Below are positions 41,597-50,135 of a stretch of DNA of 64,000 bases, piece by piece. Position 1 is the stretch's first letter. The number at the start of each line of letters is the position of its first letter. Below the pieces are notes generated by a model. The model saw only the letters and a program-made list of their open reading frames with translations, had not been told where the DNA came from and did not search any database. This DNA is from Haloactinopolyspora alba (GTDB taxonomy: Bacteria; Actinomycetota; Actinomycetes; Jiangellales; Jiangellaceae): assembly GCF_003014555.1 (NCBI RefSeq), contig NZ_PYGE01000005.1:1-64000 (forward strand). The letters are read 5' to 3'. The translations under genes and the position numbers were made by a program.

Positions 41597-44515
41597 GTGG
41601 AGTTCGCGGTACTCGGTCCGCTGGTCGTCCGGCACGCCGGGGACGACATCAGGGTGTCCGGCCGGCTGCAGCGGACCCTGCTCGGCGTGCTGTTGTTTCA
41701 CGCCGACGCGGTCGTGTCGCGCGACGCGCTCACCGACGCGCTGTGGGGCGCGCGTCCCGGTGACCGGGCCGAGGCCAACCTCTACCTTGGTGTCCACCGG
41801 CTCCGTCGCAAACTGCCTGACCCAGGTCGGCTCACCGCCGAACCCGGCGGCTACCGGCTTCGGGTCCGTCCTGGTGAGCTCGACGTCGAGCGCTTCGAGG
41901 TGCTGCTCGACGAGGGCCACGCGCTGCTCGCGACCGATCCGGCGCGGGCCGTCGAGCGGATACGGGCGGCGGCGGACCTCTGGCGCGGCGAACCGTACAC
42001 CGGACTCGACGTGCCAGCGCTGGCCGTCGAGGCGCAACGGCTCACCGAACGGCGGCTCGGCGGCCTGACCGACCTGTACGACGCCGAACTGACCCGTGGA
42101 CGGCACTCCGCCGTCGTAGGTGAACTCGTCGAGGAGGTCCGCCGGCACCCCCTGCACGAACGGCTGCACGCGCTACTGATGACGGCCCTGTACCGCAGCG
42201 GACGCCAGGGCGACGCGCTCGCCGCCTATCGTCGGGCCCGTCACGTTCTCGTCGAGGAGCTCGGCCAGGAACCGGGTCCTGAGCTACGCGACGTCGAGCG
42301 GCGGATCCTCGCCGGCGAGCCGGTCGAGCCGACGGGTGAGCAGCCGTCGCTTCCGGTGCCACGGCAGCTCCCGGGTGCCGTGTCGGGCTTCACGGGTCGT
42401 GGTGGACCGCTCGTCACCCTCGACCGTCTGCTCCGGGATCCACTCGACGGCCGGACCCAGCTGACGGTCGCGACCATCTCCGGCACCGGCGGCGTCGGCA
42501 AGACAGCGCTCGCTCTGGAGTGGGCGCACCGGGTTCGGGAGCGCTTCCCCGACGGGCAGCTCTATGTAGACCTGCACGGGTTCGGCCCGGAACCACCCCG
42601 GCCCTCCGGCGATGCCCTGGCCGGGTTCCTCCGTGCTCTCGGGGTCGGCGGCGCATCGATCCCGGCAGAGACCGGCGAACGAGCCGCGCAGTTCCGGACC
42701 CTCGTCAGCGGGAAACAGATGCTGATCGTGCTCGACAACGCCGCCGACGCCGAGCACGTGCGTCCACTGCTTCCGGGCGGGGCGACCTGTCGGGTCCTCG
42801 TCACCAGCCGAGACTCGTTGGTCGGCCTGGTCGCGCGAGACGGCGCGCACCGGATCCTGCTCGACCGACTGTCCCGGGTGGATGCGCTCGCGCTGCTCGA
42901 GCAGCTGGTTGGGCCCCGGGTCCGGGCCGAGCCGGATGCGGCGTCCGAGCTCATCGACCGATGCGACTGCCTACCCCTCGCGGTGCGGATCGCGGGCGAA
43001 CTGATGAACGCGCACCCCGACCGGCCGATCGCCGAGCTCGCCGCCGAGTTCGCGGACCAACGGTCCGCACTGGACGTCCTGGACGCCGGCGGGGACGAGG
43101 CAACCGCGGTCCGTACGGTCTTTTCCTGGTCCTACCGGAGACTGCCGCCAGACGTCGCGCGTGCGTTCCGGCTGCTCGGACTGCACCCCGGCTACGACCT
43201 CGGCCTTCGTGCCTGCTCAGCGCTGTTCGGCGCGGATCCGACGGCTACTCGTTCCCGGCTTCGTGCTCTGCTCCGGGCGCACCTGCTCGACGAGGTGGCG
43301 GGCCGCTACCGGATGCACGACCTGCTGCGTGCCTACGCTCTGGACAGGTGCCGGTGCGTCGACGACGCGGCGGAGCGTGGCGCGGCGCTGGACCGGTTGT
43401 GCGACCACTATGCCGTGTCCGCGGCTCGCGCCGTGCGCGACGATCCGGACTGGCTCGCGGGCGAGCGGACCAACCTGGCGATGGTGGCCCGGCATGCTGC
43501 CGACACCGGGCGGTCGTCGGTGCCGATCGACATGGCCAAGAGCCTGCGCAGCCACCTCAAGAACGAGGGACACCACGACCAGGCGCTGGTGATCTACGGT
43601 GCGGCACTGGATGCGGCACAGCAGCAGGACGATGCGGTGGCCGAGGCCGACGCTCACCGGTTCCTCGGGGCAACCTACCGCCGCATCGGGTGGCTGTCCG
43701 ACGCCTATGAGCACATGCATCGCGCCTACCGTTGTTACCGCCGTGGTGGAACGGACATCCAGCAGATGCTGCAGCTGGACAACGTGGGTGTGACCTGTAC
43801 CTGGCTCGGCCGGTACACCGAGGCGCTGGACTACCTGAACCGGTCACTCGAGCTCGCACGCGGGCTCGGTGACCGCGGCCGATTCTGGGAGAGTGCGGCC
43901 CTGACGTACCTCGGTCAGGCCCGGCTCTACCTCGGTGAGCCCGAGCGGGCGCTGGTGGCCGCCGCCGAGGCGCTGAACAACGCCGTCGGGCGCGACCGTC
44001 GGCTTATCGGCGATGCGGAGACGATGGCCGGCTTCGCCTGCGAGCGGCTCGGCCGCCATGACGAAGCGCGCCAGCACCTCGAGCGCGCGTGGGCGATCGG
44101 CCTCGAGGAGGGGACGAACCTGCTGCTGGCCTACCTGTCCCCATTGGCGCGCGTGTACTGGCACCTCGGCCGCCCCGAGGACGCTTACGGCCATGCGCAC
44201 CGCTGTCTCGCCATCACCGAGCGGACGAACGAGCGCACGATGGAACCCGACGTCCGGATCACACTCGGCGAGCTGTACCGGCTCGACGGTTCGCACGGGC
44301 CCGCGTCCACCGAGTTTCGCGCCGCGCTCGCTTCGGCCGAGGCAGTAGGTCTGCCGTACCAGCAGGCGCGCGCCGAGCTCGGGATCGGCGACGCGCTCGA
44401 CGGGCTGGGCGACCGTGCCGAGGCACGGCGACACTGGCAGGCGGCCGGGGAGATCTGGACCGGGGTCGGTTCGGCCGACGCGGAATGGGCCGCGTCCCGG
44501 CTCGCCGCCGGGTGA
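41597..44515 (+). CDS. SARP/AfsR-type regulator with NB-ARC ATPase and TPR domains
   Basis: A 972-residue regulator. Residues 1-95 are the winged helix (FAVLGPLVVRHAGDDIRVSG, LGVLLFHADAVVSRDALTDALWG). Residues 97-245 form the BTAD (GLTDLYDAELTRGRHSAVV, LMTALYRSGRQGDALAAYRRARHVLVEELGQEPG). From 265 there is an NB-ARC ATPase with Walker A ISGTGGVGKTALALEWAH, Walker B LIVLDNA, VLVTSRDSL and CLPLAVRIAGEL, then about six TPRs (TYLGQARLYLGEPERALVAAAEAL). It probably activates the monooxygenase-exporter pair just upstream. AAAGGAGGTGG (41572-41582) is unusually far from the chosen GTG; an in-frame GTG at 41579 is too close. Confidence 0.9.
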   Translation: MEFAVLGPLVVRHAGDDIRVSGRLQRTLLGVLLFHADAVVSRDALTDALWGARPGDRAEANLYLGVHRLRRKLPDPGRLTAEPGGYRLRVRPGELDVERFEVLLDEGHALLATDPARAVERIRAAADLWRGEPYTGLDVPALAVEAQRLTERRLGGLTDLYDAELTRGRHSAVVGELVEEVRRHPLHERLHALLMTALYRSGRQGDALAAYRRARHVLVEELGQEPGPELRDVERRILAGEPVEPTGEQPSLPVPRQLPGAVSGFTGRGGPLVTLDRLLRDPLDGRTQLTVATISGTGGVGKTALALEWAHRVRERFPDGQLYVDLHGFGPEPPRPSGDALAGFLRALGVGGASIPAETGERAAQFRTLVSGKQMLIVLDNAADAEHVRPLLPGGATCRVLVTSRDSLVGLVARDGAHRILLDRLSRVDALALLEQLVGPRVRAEPDAASELIDRCDCLPLAVRIAGELMNAHPDRPIAELAAEFADQRSALDVLDAGGDEATAVRTVFSWSYRRLPPDVARAFRLLGLHPGYDLGLRACSALFGADPTATRSRLRALLRAHLLDEVAGRYRMHDLLRAYALDRCRCVDDAAERGAALDRLCDHYAVSAARAVRDDPDWLAGERTNLAMVARHAADTGRSSVPIDMAKSLRSHLKNEGHHDQALVIYGAALDAAQQQDDAVAEADAHRFLGATYRRIGWLSDAYEHMHRAYRCYRRGGTDIQQMLQLDNVGVTCTWLGRYTEALDYLNRSLELARGLGDRGRFWESAALTYLGQARLYLGEPERALVAAAEALNNAVGRDRRLIGDAETMAGFACERLGRHDEARQHLERAWAIGLEEGTNLLLAYLSPLARVYWHLGRPEDAYGHAHRCLAITERTNERTMEPDVRITLGELYRLDGSHGPASTEFRAALASAEAVGLPYQQARAELGIGDALDGLGDRAEARRHWQAAGEIWTGVGSADAEWAASRLAAG

Positions 44516-44518
44516 GTG

Positions 44519-45370
44519 CTACGGCCGCACCGGTTCCGCGCCGTTCTGGGCCAGGAACGCCGTCAGTACCCGGACGAGTTCCTCGGGTTGGTCCTCCGGG
44601 ATCAGCGTGCCCGAGTCCGCGATCTCCACGAGCTGGGCGTTCGGCAGCAGCTCAGTGAGTTTCTCACCGTGCTCAGGCGGCATCATCATGTCGTCGGTGG
44701 CCCAGACCACGAGTACGGGCCGGTCGAAGTCGCGCAGCCGCTCGCTCCACTCCAGCAGCACCTCGCGGGGCGGCGCGGAGGTGGCGAATTTGGCAAGGTC
44801 GCGGCGGATCCGCCTACTGGCAGTCGCGGGGGCGAACCAGTCGTCGAGCACCTCGTCGGGGATGCCGTGCCGCGTCAGCCCGCCGTAGGCCCTCTTGTCG
44901 TGCCGGAAGAACCGCAGGCGGAACAGCTGCATCAGCAGCCAGACGCCGCCGGGGACCTTCGCCACCCCTGTCAACGGCCGTGCGGGTGCGGGCGGGAAGT
45001 TGTCGAAGGCCTCGCAGGCCACCATGGCCATCCGGGCGACTCGGCCGGCCTCGCCCTCGGTCACGAGGAACTGTGCGCCGCCCCAGTCGTTCATCACCAG
45101 TGTGACATCGGTGAGATCCAGCGCCTCCAGGAACTCCCCGAGCAGCAGGGCGATACCGCGCTGCGTCAGGTCGGCGTCCGGTTTCATCGGTGTGCGGTGC
45201 GCACCGAGCGGCAGCGTGGGCAGTACGCACCGGTACCCGGCCAGCCGAGGTACGACCTTGCGCCACTGGCTCCCGTTCATCGGGAACCCGTGAGTGAACA
45301 CCAGAACCGGACCGTCGCCGCCGGTGTCCTGGTAATCGATGCCGCCTGCGGAGAGCTCGACCCGTGGCAC
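44519..45370 (-). CDS. Alpha/beta hydrolase with Asp nucleophile position and missing catalytic His
   Basis: A 283-residue alpha/beta-hydrolase fold protein. The oxyanion loop is FTHGFPMNGSQW. The nucleophile elbow is VMND95WGGAQF, an Asp at the position that is Ser in esterases, as in haloalkane dehalogenases and epoxide hydrolases (H/N-D-W-G-G). The acid lies in VLVVWATDDMMMP. Where the catalytic His normally stands (DSGHxxxxExPE) this protein has ADSGT255LIPEDQPEE. A His-less subgroup of these hydrolases exists among actinobacteria, so reduced or different chemistry is possible. The gene starts after a 65-bp gap beyond the DUF998-like gene on the same strand. Confidence 0.85.
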   Translation of the reverse strand: MPRVELSAGGIDYQDTGGDGPVLVFTHGFPMNGSQWRKVVPRLAGYRCVLPTLPLGAHRTPMKPDADLTQRGIALLLGEFLEALDLTDVTLVMNDWGGAQFLVTEGEAGRVARMAMVACEAFDNFPPAPARPLTGVAKVPGGVWLLMQLFRLRFFRHDKRAYGGLTRHGIPDEVLDDWFAPATASRRIRRDLAKFATSAPPREVLLEWSERLRDFDRPVLVVWATDDMMMPPEHGEKLTELLPNAQLVEIADSGTLIPEDQPEELVRVLTAFLAQNGAEPVRP

Positions 45371-45435
45371 GGTTCCTCCAATTCCCGAGCTGGAGCTTTA
45401 CGGTACGTGAGCAGGTGTCCGTGGTGGCGACGGGT

Positions 45436-46125
45436 CTACGTCGACTGACGGCGATGGGCGTCGGGATGCGGAATGATTCGGTACAGGTGGACGGACAACG
45501 CGGCCAGCCACGCCCACCCGGCGACGACGGCAACCCAGAGAGCGACGACGCCCGCGGTCTCGGTGGCCAGCGCGGCCCCTGCCACGAAGCCGACGACGAT
45601 CACCACCGCGCTCGTGTACGAGTAGCGCGTCCAGCGCGTCTCGCCGCGACGCGCACACCAGCCGCCCACGACGACGGCGGCGACGGCGAGGGCCACGAAT
45701 CCGATCGCACCGAACGCGAGGTGCAGCACCCCGCTCACCGTGCCGTCGCTCGACGCGCCCTCGGGAAAGCCGGCCGTCGGGTCGGGCGGGAAGACCCCGC
45801 TCGCGATCAGACAGCCGCCGTAGCCGCCGACCAGCCCGGCAGCTCGTGATGCGACGGCCGACCCGGCCAGGGCACGCGCGAAACCGATCGCCGCGGCGAT
45901 GACCATCAGCCCCACCACGATGATGTTCACCCGCTGGATCCATCCGAAGTCGCCGAGCATCAGCAGACTCAGCGCATGCTGTGAGAAGTCGAATCCGTCC
46001 CGGGTCAGACCGAGCGTGACACCGACGACGAGGTAGACGGCGCCGGCGAGCACTCCGTAGCCGAGCAGCGAGCGAGTGACGGCTGCGGCCCTGTCGAATC
46101 CGTTCTGCGCTGGCTGGTCATCCAT
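45436..46125 (-). CDS. DUF998-like integral membrane protein
   Basis: A 229-residue protein with about six transmembrane helices: LLGYGVLAGAVYLVVGVTLGL, then WIQRVNIIVVGLMVIAAAIGFA, AAGLVGGYGGCLIASGVF, LHLAFGAIGFVALAVAAVVVGGW, YTSAVVIVVGFVAGAALA and GVVALWVAVVAGWAWLAALSV. The motif HALSLLMLGDFGWIQR followed by IASGVFPPDPTAGFP is characteristic of DUF998 family proteins. Function unknown. The ATG at 46125 has GGGAGGAGC. The 223-bp region 46126-46348 upstream is non-coding and contains a TATACAT element at 46252-46258. Confidence 0.82.
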   Translation of the reverse strand: MDDQPAQNGFDRAAAVTRSLLGYGVLAGAVYLVVGVTLGLTRDGFDFSQHALSLLMLGDFGWIQRVNIIVVGLMVIAAAIGFARALAGSAVASRAAGLVGGYGGCLIASGVFPPDPTAGFPEGASSDGTVSGVLHLAFGAIGFVALAVAAVVVGGWCARRGETRWTRYSYTSAVVIVVGFVAGAALATETAGVVALWVAVVAGWAWLAALSVHLYRIIPHPDAHRRQST

Positions 46126-46348
46126 GGTCTTGCTCCTCCCGCGTCGTCTTGCGCAGCCGCCGGACCGGCAGTCACGGATCGCATCATCGTCGCGGCCGCG
46201 CAGGGCCGTTGCGTCCGTCGGCAATCGACAATGCGTCTCCGTCACTCGACGTATACATACCGCGTGCAGACGACGCCCGCCGACGGCTGGCCACGGGTAG
46301 CGGTGGTGAGAGGCTGGACCCCGGAACATCAACGTCCCGGAGCAGACC

Positions 46349-46924
46349 GTGGATATCGATCTGGCTGTCACGACCGTGGTGCTCGTCGAGGGCGAGAGCG
46401 ATCGATCCGCGCTCGAAAGCCTCGCCGCACGACGCGGCCGGGACCTCGCCGGCGACGGCGTCGCGGTCGTGGCCATGGGCGGTGCCACCAACGTCGGACA
46501 CTACCTGCGACACTTCGGCCCGGCGGGCCGCGGCCTCGAGGTGGCCGGGCTGTACGACGAGGCCGAGGAGCGGTTCTTCCGCAACGGGCTGGCGTCGGCG
46601 GGGCTCGGCGACGTCAGCACGCGAGGCGAGCTCGAAGCCCTCGGCTTCTTCGTCTGCGTGCGGGACCTCGAGGACGAGCTGATCCGCGCCGTCGGTGTGG
46701 CCACGGTGCTGGAGCTCGTCGCCGACGAAGGCGAACTGTCGTCGTTCCGCGTGTTGCAGAACCAGCCCGCGCACCGCGGCCGGAACACCCACGACCAGCT
46801 GCGACGGTTCATCGGGACCCGGGCGGGGCGCAAGATCCGGTACGGCCGGCTGCTGGCCGAGGCGGTCGATCTCGACCGGGTCCCGGCGTCGCTGGACGGT
46901 GTGCTCGAGCAGTTGCCCCGCTAG
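46349..46924 (+). CDS. Stand-alone TOPRIM domain protein (OLD-nuclease-like)
   Basis: A 191-residue protein. The TOPRIM core is TTVVLVEGESDRSALESLAARR, with the invariant Glu14 followed by ESD. Then VAVVAMGGATNVGHYLRHF and VAGLYDEAEERFF supply the second acidic motif of the fold. In OLD-family nucleases this domain follows an ABC ATPase; here there is none, and the C-terminus (HDQLRRFIGTRAGRKIRYGRLLAEAV) resembles the tail of the OLD TOPRIM unit. A stand-alone form is widespread in actinobacteria. It could be a metal-dependent nuclease or a nucleotidyl transfer enzyme. The GTG at 46349 follows GGAGCAGACC. Confidence 0.82.
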   Translation: MDIDLAVTTVVLVEGESDRSALESLAARRGRDLAGDGVAVVAMGGATNVGHYLRHFGPAGRGLEVAGLYDEAEERFFRNGLASAGLGDVSTRGELEALGFFVCVRDLEDELIRAVGVATVLELVADEGELSSFRVLQNQPAHRGRNTHDQLRRFIGTRAGRKIRYGRLLAEAVDLDRVPASLDGVLEQLPR

Positions 46925-47009
46925 GGCGTGTCATGTCCCGCGACGCCACGGCCCGAGGGCGATGGCATCCGGTGTCTCGGTGACCAGCCCGCGCGGTTAT
47001 GGTCGACCG

Positions 47010-47444
47010 ATGGCGTCGGTCAAGCAGTTCCAAGTCACCTTCGACTGCGCGGAACCTGAGCGCGTCGCTCGGTTCTGGTGCGAGGTGTTGGGGTACGTCG
47101 TACCGCCGCCTCCGGACGGGTTCGCTACCTGGGACGATTTCAATCGCTCGCTGCCGGCGGAGGACCGGGGTTCGGCGTTCGCCTGCGTTGATCCCTCAGG
47201 GGTAAGCCCGCGGCTGTTCTTCCAGCGCGTTCCCGAAGGCAAGACCGTCAAGAACCGGGTGCATCTCGACGTGCGGGTCGGCACCGGGCTCGTGGGCGAA
47301 GAGCGCCTCGCCGCGCTCGAGGCCGAGTGCGCTCGGCTGGTCGCGCTCGGCGCGGTACGTGTGCGGCTACTGCCCGCAGATGACGACAACGAGTCGTGCA
47401 TCGTGATGCAGGACATCGAGGGCAACGAGTTCGATCTCGACTGA
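47010..47444 (+). CDS. VOC family protein (glyoxalase-like)
   Basis: A 144-residue VOC protein. It starts VKQFQVTFDCAEPERVARFWCEVLGYV, typical of the actinobacterial Glyoxalase_6 group, and continues RLFFQRVPEGKTVKNRVHLDVRV with the conserved KxxKNRxHLD stretch before the second module. The last strand is CIVMQDIEGNEFDL. Members are often annotated as resistance or unknown proteins. A stable hairpin at 47599-47645 lies 155 bp downstream. Confidence 0.88.
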   Translation: MASVKQFQVTFDCAEPERVARFWCEVLGYVVPPPPDGFATWDDFNRSLPAEDRGSAFACVDPSGVSPRLFFQRVPEGKTVKNRVHLDVRVGTGLVGEERLAALEAECARLVALGAVRVRLLPADDDNESCIVMQDIEGNEFDLD

Positions 47445-47552
47445 CGGGCCGCGAACGTGTCCGCGCTCCGTCCGCATGCGAGTTGCGAGTGGAGAACTGC
47501 CTGACCATCCGGGGATGTGCGGTGGTGCCCTCGGCGTGGCTCGTACAGCATC

Positions 47553-47645
47553 TACAATAAGGGGATCGCGTCGTGAGCTGCGGGTCTTCGGATGCATGTG
47601 AGGCCGGGCTGGTTCGCATCTGTCGTGGCTTCCAGCCCGGCCTCA
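47553..47645 (+). ncRNA. Possible short transcript: TACAAT promoter element to strong hairpin
   Basis: TACAAT (47553-47558) is an excellent -10 element in a region with no gene on the plus strand. A perfect 14-bp stem, TGAGGCCGGGCTGG (47599-47612) with CCAGCCCGGCCTCA (47632-47645), lies about 40 bases beyond. Together they could produce a transcript of about 80 nt. No good -35 is visible and the hairpin could simply end the VOC transcript or act on both strands, so this remains a weak call. Confidence 0.25.
47599..47645. terminator. 14-bp perfect hairpin between convergent VOC and SDR genes
   Basis: Perfect stem TGAGGCCGGGCTGG / CCAGCCCGGCCTCA with a 19-nt loop. The right arm overlaps the stop codon of the minus-strand SDR gene (47643-47645). 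Symmetric position between two convergent genes makes a bidirectional terminator the simplest reading. The rest of 47445-47598 is non-coding. Confidence 0.6.
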
Positions 47646-48662
47646 AATGAGTTGGCGCTGGGCGAGGCTGCGTCCGGTCTCCTCGATCGTGTCGGGGATC
47701 GAGCGGAGCGGCCGGGCCAGAAGCGCCTCGACGGGCGTGTGGTCGAAACGCTGTGCCGAGCCGATCAGCCATCGGTTGTCGCGCAGCTGGGGTTCGAACA
47801 CGCTCGCGAGCCAGGTAAGCCAGGTCGGCATGGCCCGCTTGGGGATCTTTTTGCTCTCCTCGGGCAGCCGCTCGCGGAGCACCGCGGCGGCATCGATGAG
47901 CGAGGACGGGTCGGTCGCGACGATCGTGCGTGTCGCACCCGCCGTTTCTGAAGTCATCGCCGCGATGTGCGCATCGGCTGTGTCTCGTACGTGTACCCAC
48001 GGAAGCCGCAGGTCCGGGACCATCGGCAGCGCTCCGGCCATGATCTGCTGGATCGCCGAGACCGATGTGCCCGGATCGTCGGAGAGGAGGGGCCCGATGA
48101 CCGTGCCCGGGTTGATGACGGCGAGCCGGTCGCGCGCGCCGCGACGGTCGGCGATGTCCCACGCCGCACGCTCGGCCCGCGCCTTCGACGTCACGTAGGC
48201 ACCGAGGTCGCGGCGATCGGGCGGGGTCCAGTCGGATGCCGTGAAGATGTGATCGCTGCTCGCCGGGGCGTACTGCACCGCCGCCAGAGACGAGGTGACG
48301 ACCACGCGATCCACGCCTGCGTCGAGCGCCGCGTCAACTGCCCGCGTCGTGCCCGCCACGGCGGGTCGGATCAGGTCATCCGGATCCTTCGGCTTCGTCG
48401 TGACGAATGGGGAAGCGACGTGCAGCACGAACCGGCAGCCCGCGGCCGCAGCCGCCCATCCCTCGTCCGACAGCAGATCGAGCTGCCGGATCTCCAGCAA
48501 CGTGTCGTCCGCGCCTGCCGCTGTCACAGCGGCGCGCACCTCGGCGGCCCGCGTCTGCGACCTCACCGACCCGCGCACCGCATATCCGCGCCGCAGCAGC
48601 TCCGCCGCGATGTGACCGCCGATGAACCCGGAAACGCCCGTGACCAAGACCCTGTCCACCAT
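47643..48662 (-). CDS. NAD-dependent epimerase/dehydratase, extended SDR (dihydroflavonol reductase-like)
   Basis: A 339-residue extended short-chain dehydrogenase. The nucleotide motif is VLVTGVSGFIGGHIAAELLRRGYAVRGSVRS. FVLHVASPF, RVVVTSSLAAVQYAP and the catalytic Tyr-x-x-x-Lys at AYVTSKARAERAAW follow, then VINPGTVIGPLLSD and WVHVRDTADAHI. This matches the dihydroflavonol-4-reductase-like bacterial group. The substrate is probably a carbonyl compound, not necessarily a flavonoid. The ATG at 48662 has GAGGTGG just upstream. Divergent from a TetR gene with a long inverted repeat between them. Confidence 0.9.
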   Translation of the reverse strand: MVDRVLVTGVSGFIGGHIAAELLRRGYAVRGSVRSQTRAAEVRAAVTAAGADDTLLEIRQLDLLSDEGWAAAAAGCRFVLHVASPFVTTKPKDPDDLIRPAVAGTTRAVDAALDAGVDRVVVTSSLAAVQYAPASSDHIFTASDWTPPDRRDLGAYVTSKARAERAAWDIADRRGARDRLAVINPGTVIGPLLSDDPGTSVSAIQQIMAGALPMVPDLRLPWVHVRDTADAHIAAMTSETAGATRTIVATDPSSLIDAAAVLRERLPEESKKIPKRAMPTWLTWLASVFEPQLRDNRWLIGSAQRFDHTPVEALLARPLRSIPDTIEETGRSLAQRQLI

Positions 48663-48686
48663 ACCCACCTCACTATCGACTCGAAT

Positions 48687-48728
48687 CTTGACGCTGAGCA
48701 GTTTACAGCCGGTCTGCTCACTGTCAAG
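48687..48728. promoter_or_regulatory. Long inverted repeat between SDR and TetR genes
   Basis: CTTGACGCTGAGCAG (48687-48701) pairs with CTGCTCACTGTCAAG (48714-48728) at 13 of 15 positions around a 12-base centre. It lies in the 77-bp gap between the divergent SDR (48662) and TetR (48740) starts, 11 bp before the TetR ATG. It is the natural operator for repression of both genes. Confidence 0.65.
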
Positions 48729-48739
48729 ATGAGATCCTG

Positions 48740-49372
48740 ATGGCAACCACAGAGCCTGCGTCGGCCGACCGCTACCACCACGGCAATCTGCGCGCGGCAC
48801 TACTGGACAGCGCGCTCGAGGTGCTCTGCGAGAAGGGAGTCGCCGGGTTCAGCATGCGCGAGGCCGCACGGCGGGCTGGAGTGTCGCAATCCGCTCCCAA
48901 GCACCACTTCGGCGATACCCGCGGGCTGCTCGGCGCGCTTGCCACGCGTGCCTACCGCAGGCTCTGCGACCAGGTGGAGGCGGTGGAGCTCGTCGGACGC
49001 GACGTGCGGGAGCGGATCGCGGCACTCTCGGCCGAATACGTCGCGTTCGCCCGGGACAACCGCGCGCTGTTCGACCTCATGTGGCGCACGTCCCAGTTCG
49101 ATTTCAATGATCCAGATCTGATCGAGCAGAAGCACCGGGCGCTGCGCGCCCTGGACCGTGGCCTGCGCGGCCAGGATGCGCAGCTACCGGACGGTGCGAA
49201 CCCGGCGCGGGTATCGAGCCACGCAGTGTGGTCACTTGTACATGGATACACAATCCTCGCGTTGGAGGGCGCGATCGACGGGGACACCTCAGATCCGTTG
49301 ACGAGCGACTTGCTTCCCGCGATGCTGCAGCTCCTCGATGTGTCCCAGACCGCCTGCGACGAGCCTCGGTAG
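48740..49372 (+). CDS. TetR-family regulator, WHG-domain type
   Basis: A 210-residue regulator. YHHGNLRAALLDSALEVLCEKG is the characteristic start of the WHG subgroup (YHHGNLRxALL). The HTH is SMREAARRAGVSQSAPKHHFGDTRGLL and the C-terminal WHG domain holds WSLVHGYTILALEGAID, which names the subgroup. It probably represses the divergent SDR gene through the repeat at 48687-48728. The ATG at 48740 has only GAGAT upstream. Confidence 0.9.
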   Translation: MATTEPASADRYHHGNLRAALLDSALEVLCEKGVAGFSMREAARRAGVSQSAPKHHFGDTRGLLGALATRAYRRLCDQVEAVELVGRDVRERIAALSAEYVAFARDNRALFDLMWRTSQFDFNDPDLIEQKHRALRALDRGLRGQDAQLPDGANPARVSSHAVWSLVHGYTILALEGAIDGDTSDPLTSDLLPAMLQLLDVSQTACDEPR

Positions 49373-49498
49373 CTGATCGGCTATGCGGCCGGCGACGGGC
49401 AGTAGGCCGAACGAACGGCTCAATCGCGAGATCCGTCGCCGCGCCGACGTCGTGGGCATCTTCCCGATCGCGACGCCATCATGACCACGTTTCGCAGG

Positions 49499-49574
49499 TG
49501 GTGCCCTCGGCAGGATTCGAACCTGCGACACTCCGCTTAGGAGGCGGATGCTCTATCCCCTGAGCTACGAGGGC
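49499..49574 (-). tRNA. tRNA-Arg (anticodon CCU)
   Basis: A full cloverleaf reads on the minus strand from 49574. The acceptor GCCCTCG pairs with CGAGGGC. The D-loop sequence is AGCTCAGGGGATAGAGC. The anticodon loop CTCCTAA is closed by CCGC/GCGG, giving anticodon CCU (Arg, AGG codon). The T-arm GCAGGTTCGAATCCTGC is perfect. The discriminator is A and a 3' CCA is encoded (49499-49501). The 124 bp between it and the TetR stop at 49372 hold nothing I recognise. Confidence 0.97.
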
Positions 49575-49650
49575 GGGCGCGCCGGACCAGGTTACCGGTT
49601 CGACGGACACCTGGCCCGTCGGAGGTGACCACCTGGCTCGCGCCGGACCA

Positions 49651-50103
49651 TCAGTGCGCCGCCGAGTGGCCCGAGTTGCCGGAGGCGATGATGGTGCCCT
49701 GCGCGGCGGCGCACAGGGTGGGCACTCCGTCGTCATCCAGGATCTGCAGGTCACAGCGGCACGTGGCCTGCCGGCGCGAGGCGTGGATCACCTGGGCACG
49801 AGCACGCAGCCGGTTGCCCTGCGCCGGCCGCAGGTAGCTGATCGTCAGGCCGCTGGTCAGCACCGACGGGCCCAGCGAGCTGCCACCGGCGAACGTGATC
49901 GAGTTGTCGGCCGCGTACGCCAGCACCCCGCCGTGCAGGTAGCCGTTCTGCTGCAGCAGGTCGTCGCGGACGTCCAGCTCCAGGGTGGCCTCGCCGCGGC
50001 CGAACGTCGTCAGTTGCGCGCCGAGCAGCGAGCTGAACGGCTGCGCGGCCAGCACCTCCGTCGCCATGTCCAGTGTCAGTCCGCCCGTGGTGTCGTACGC
50101 CAT
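49651..50103 (-). CDS. PaaI-family hotdog-fold thioesterase
   Basis: A 150-residue acyl-CoA thioesterase of the hotdog fold. The central motif DDLLQQNGYLHGGVLAYAADNSITFAGG has the HGG turn and the Asp in the long helix expected of PaaI-type enzymes. The strands TSGLTISYLRPAQGNRLRARAQVIH and CRCDLQILDDDG complete the fold. It hydrolyses aryl- or short-chain acyl-CoA. It begins 32 bp after the trpS stop on the same strand and may be co-transcribed. Confidence 0.9.
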   Translation of the reverse strand: MAYDTTGGLTLDMATEVLAAQPFSSLLGAQLTTFGRGEATLELDVRDDLLQQNGYLHGGVLAYAADNSITFAGGSSLGPSVLTSGLTISYLRPAQGNRLRARAQVIHASRRQATCRCDLQILDDDGVPTLCAAAQGTIIASGNSGHSAAH

Positions 50104-50135
50104 CGCCGTCTCCGATCCGCCCCGTGGTGATGGTC

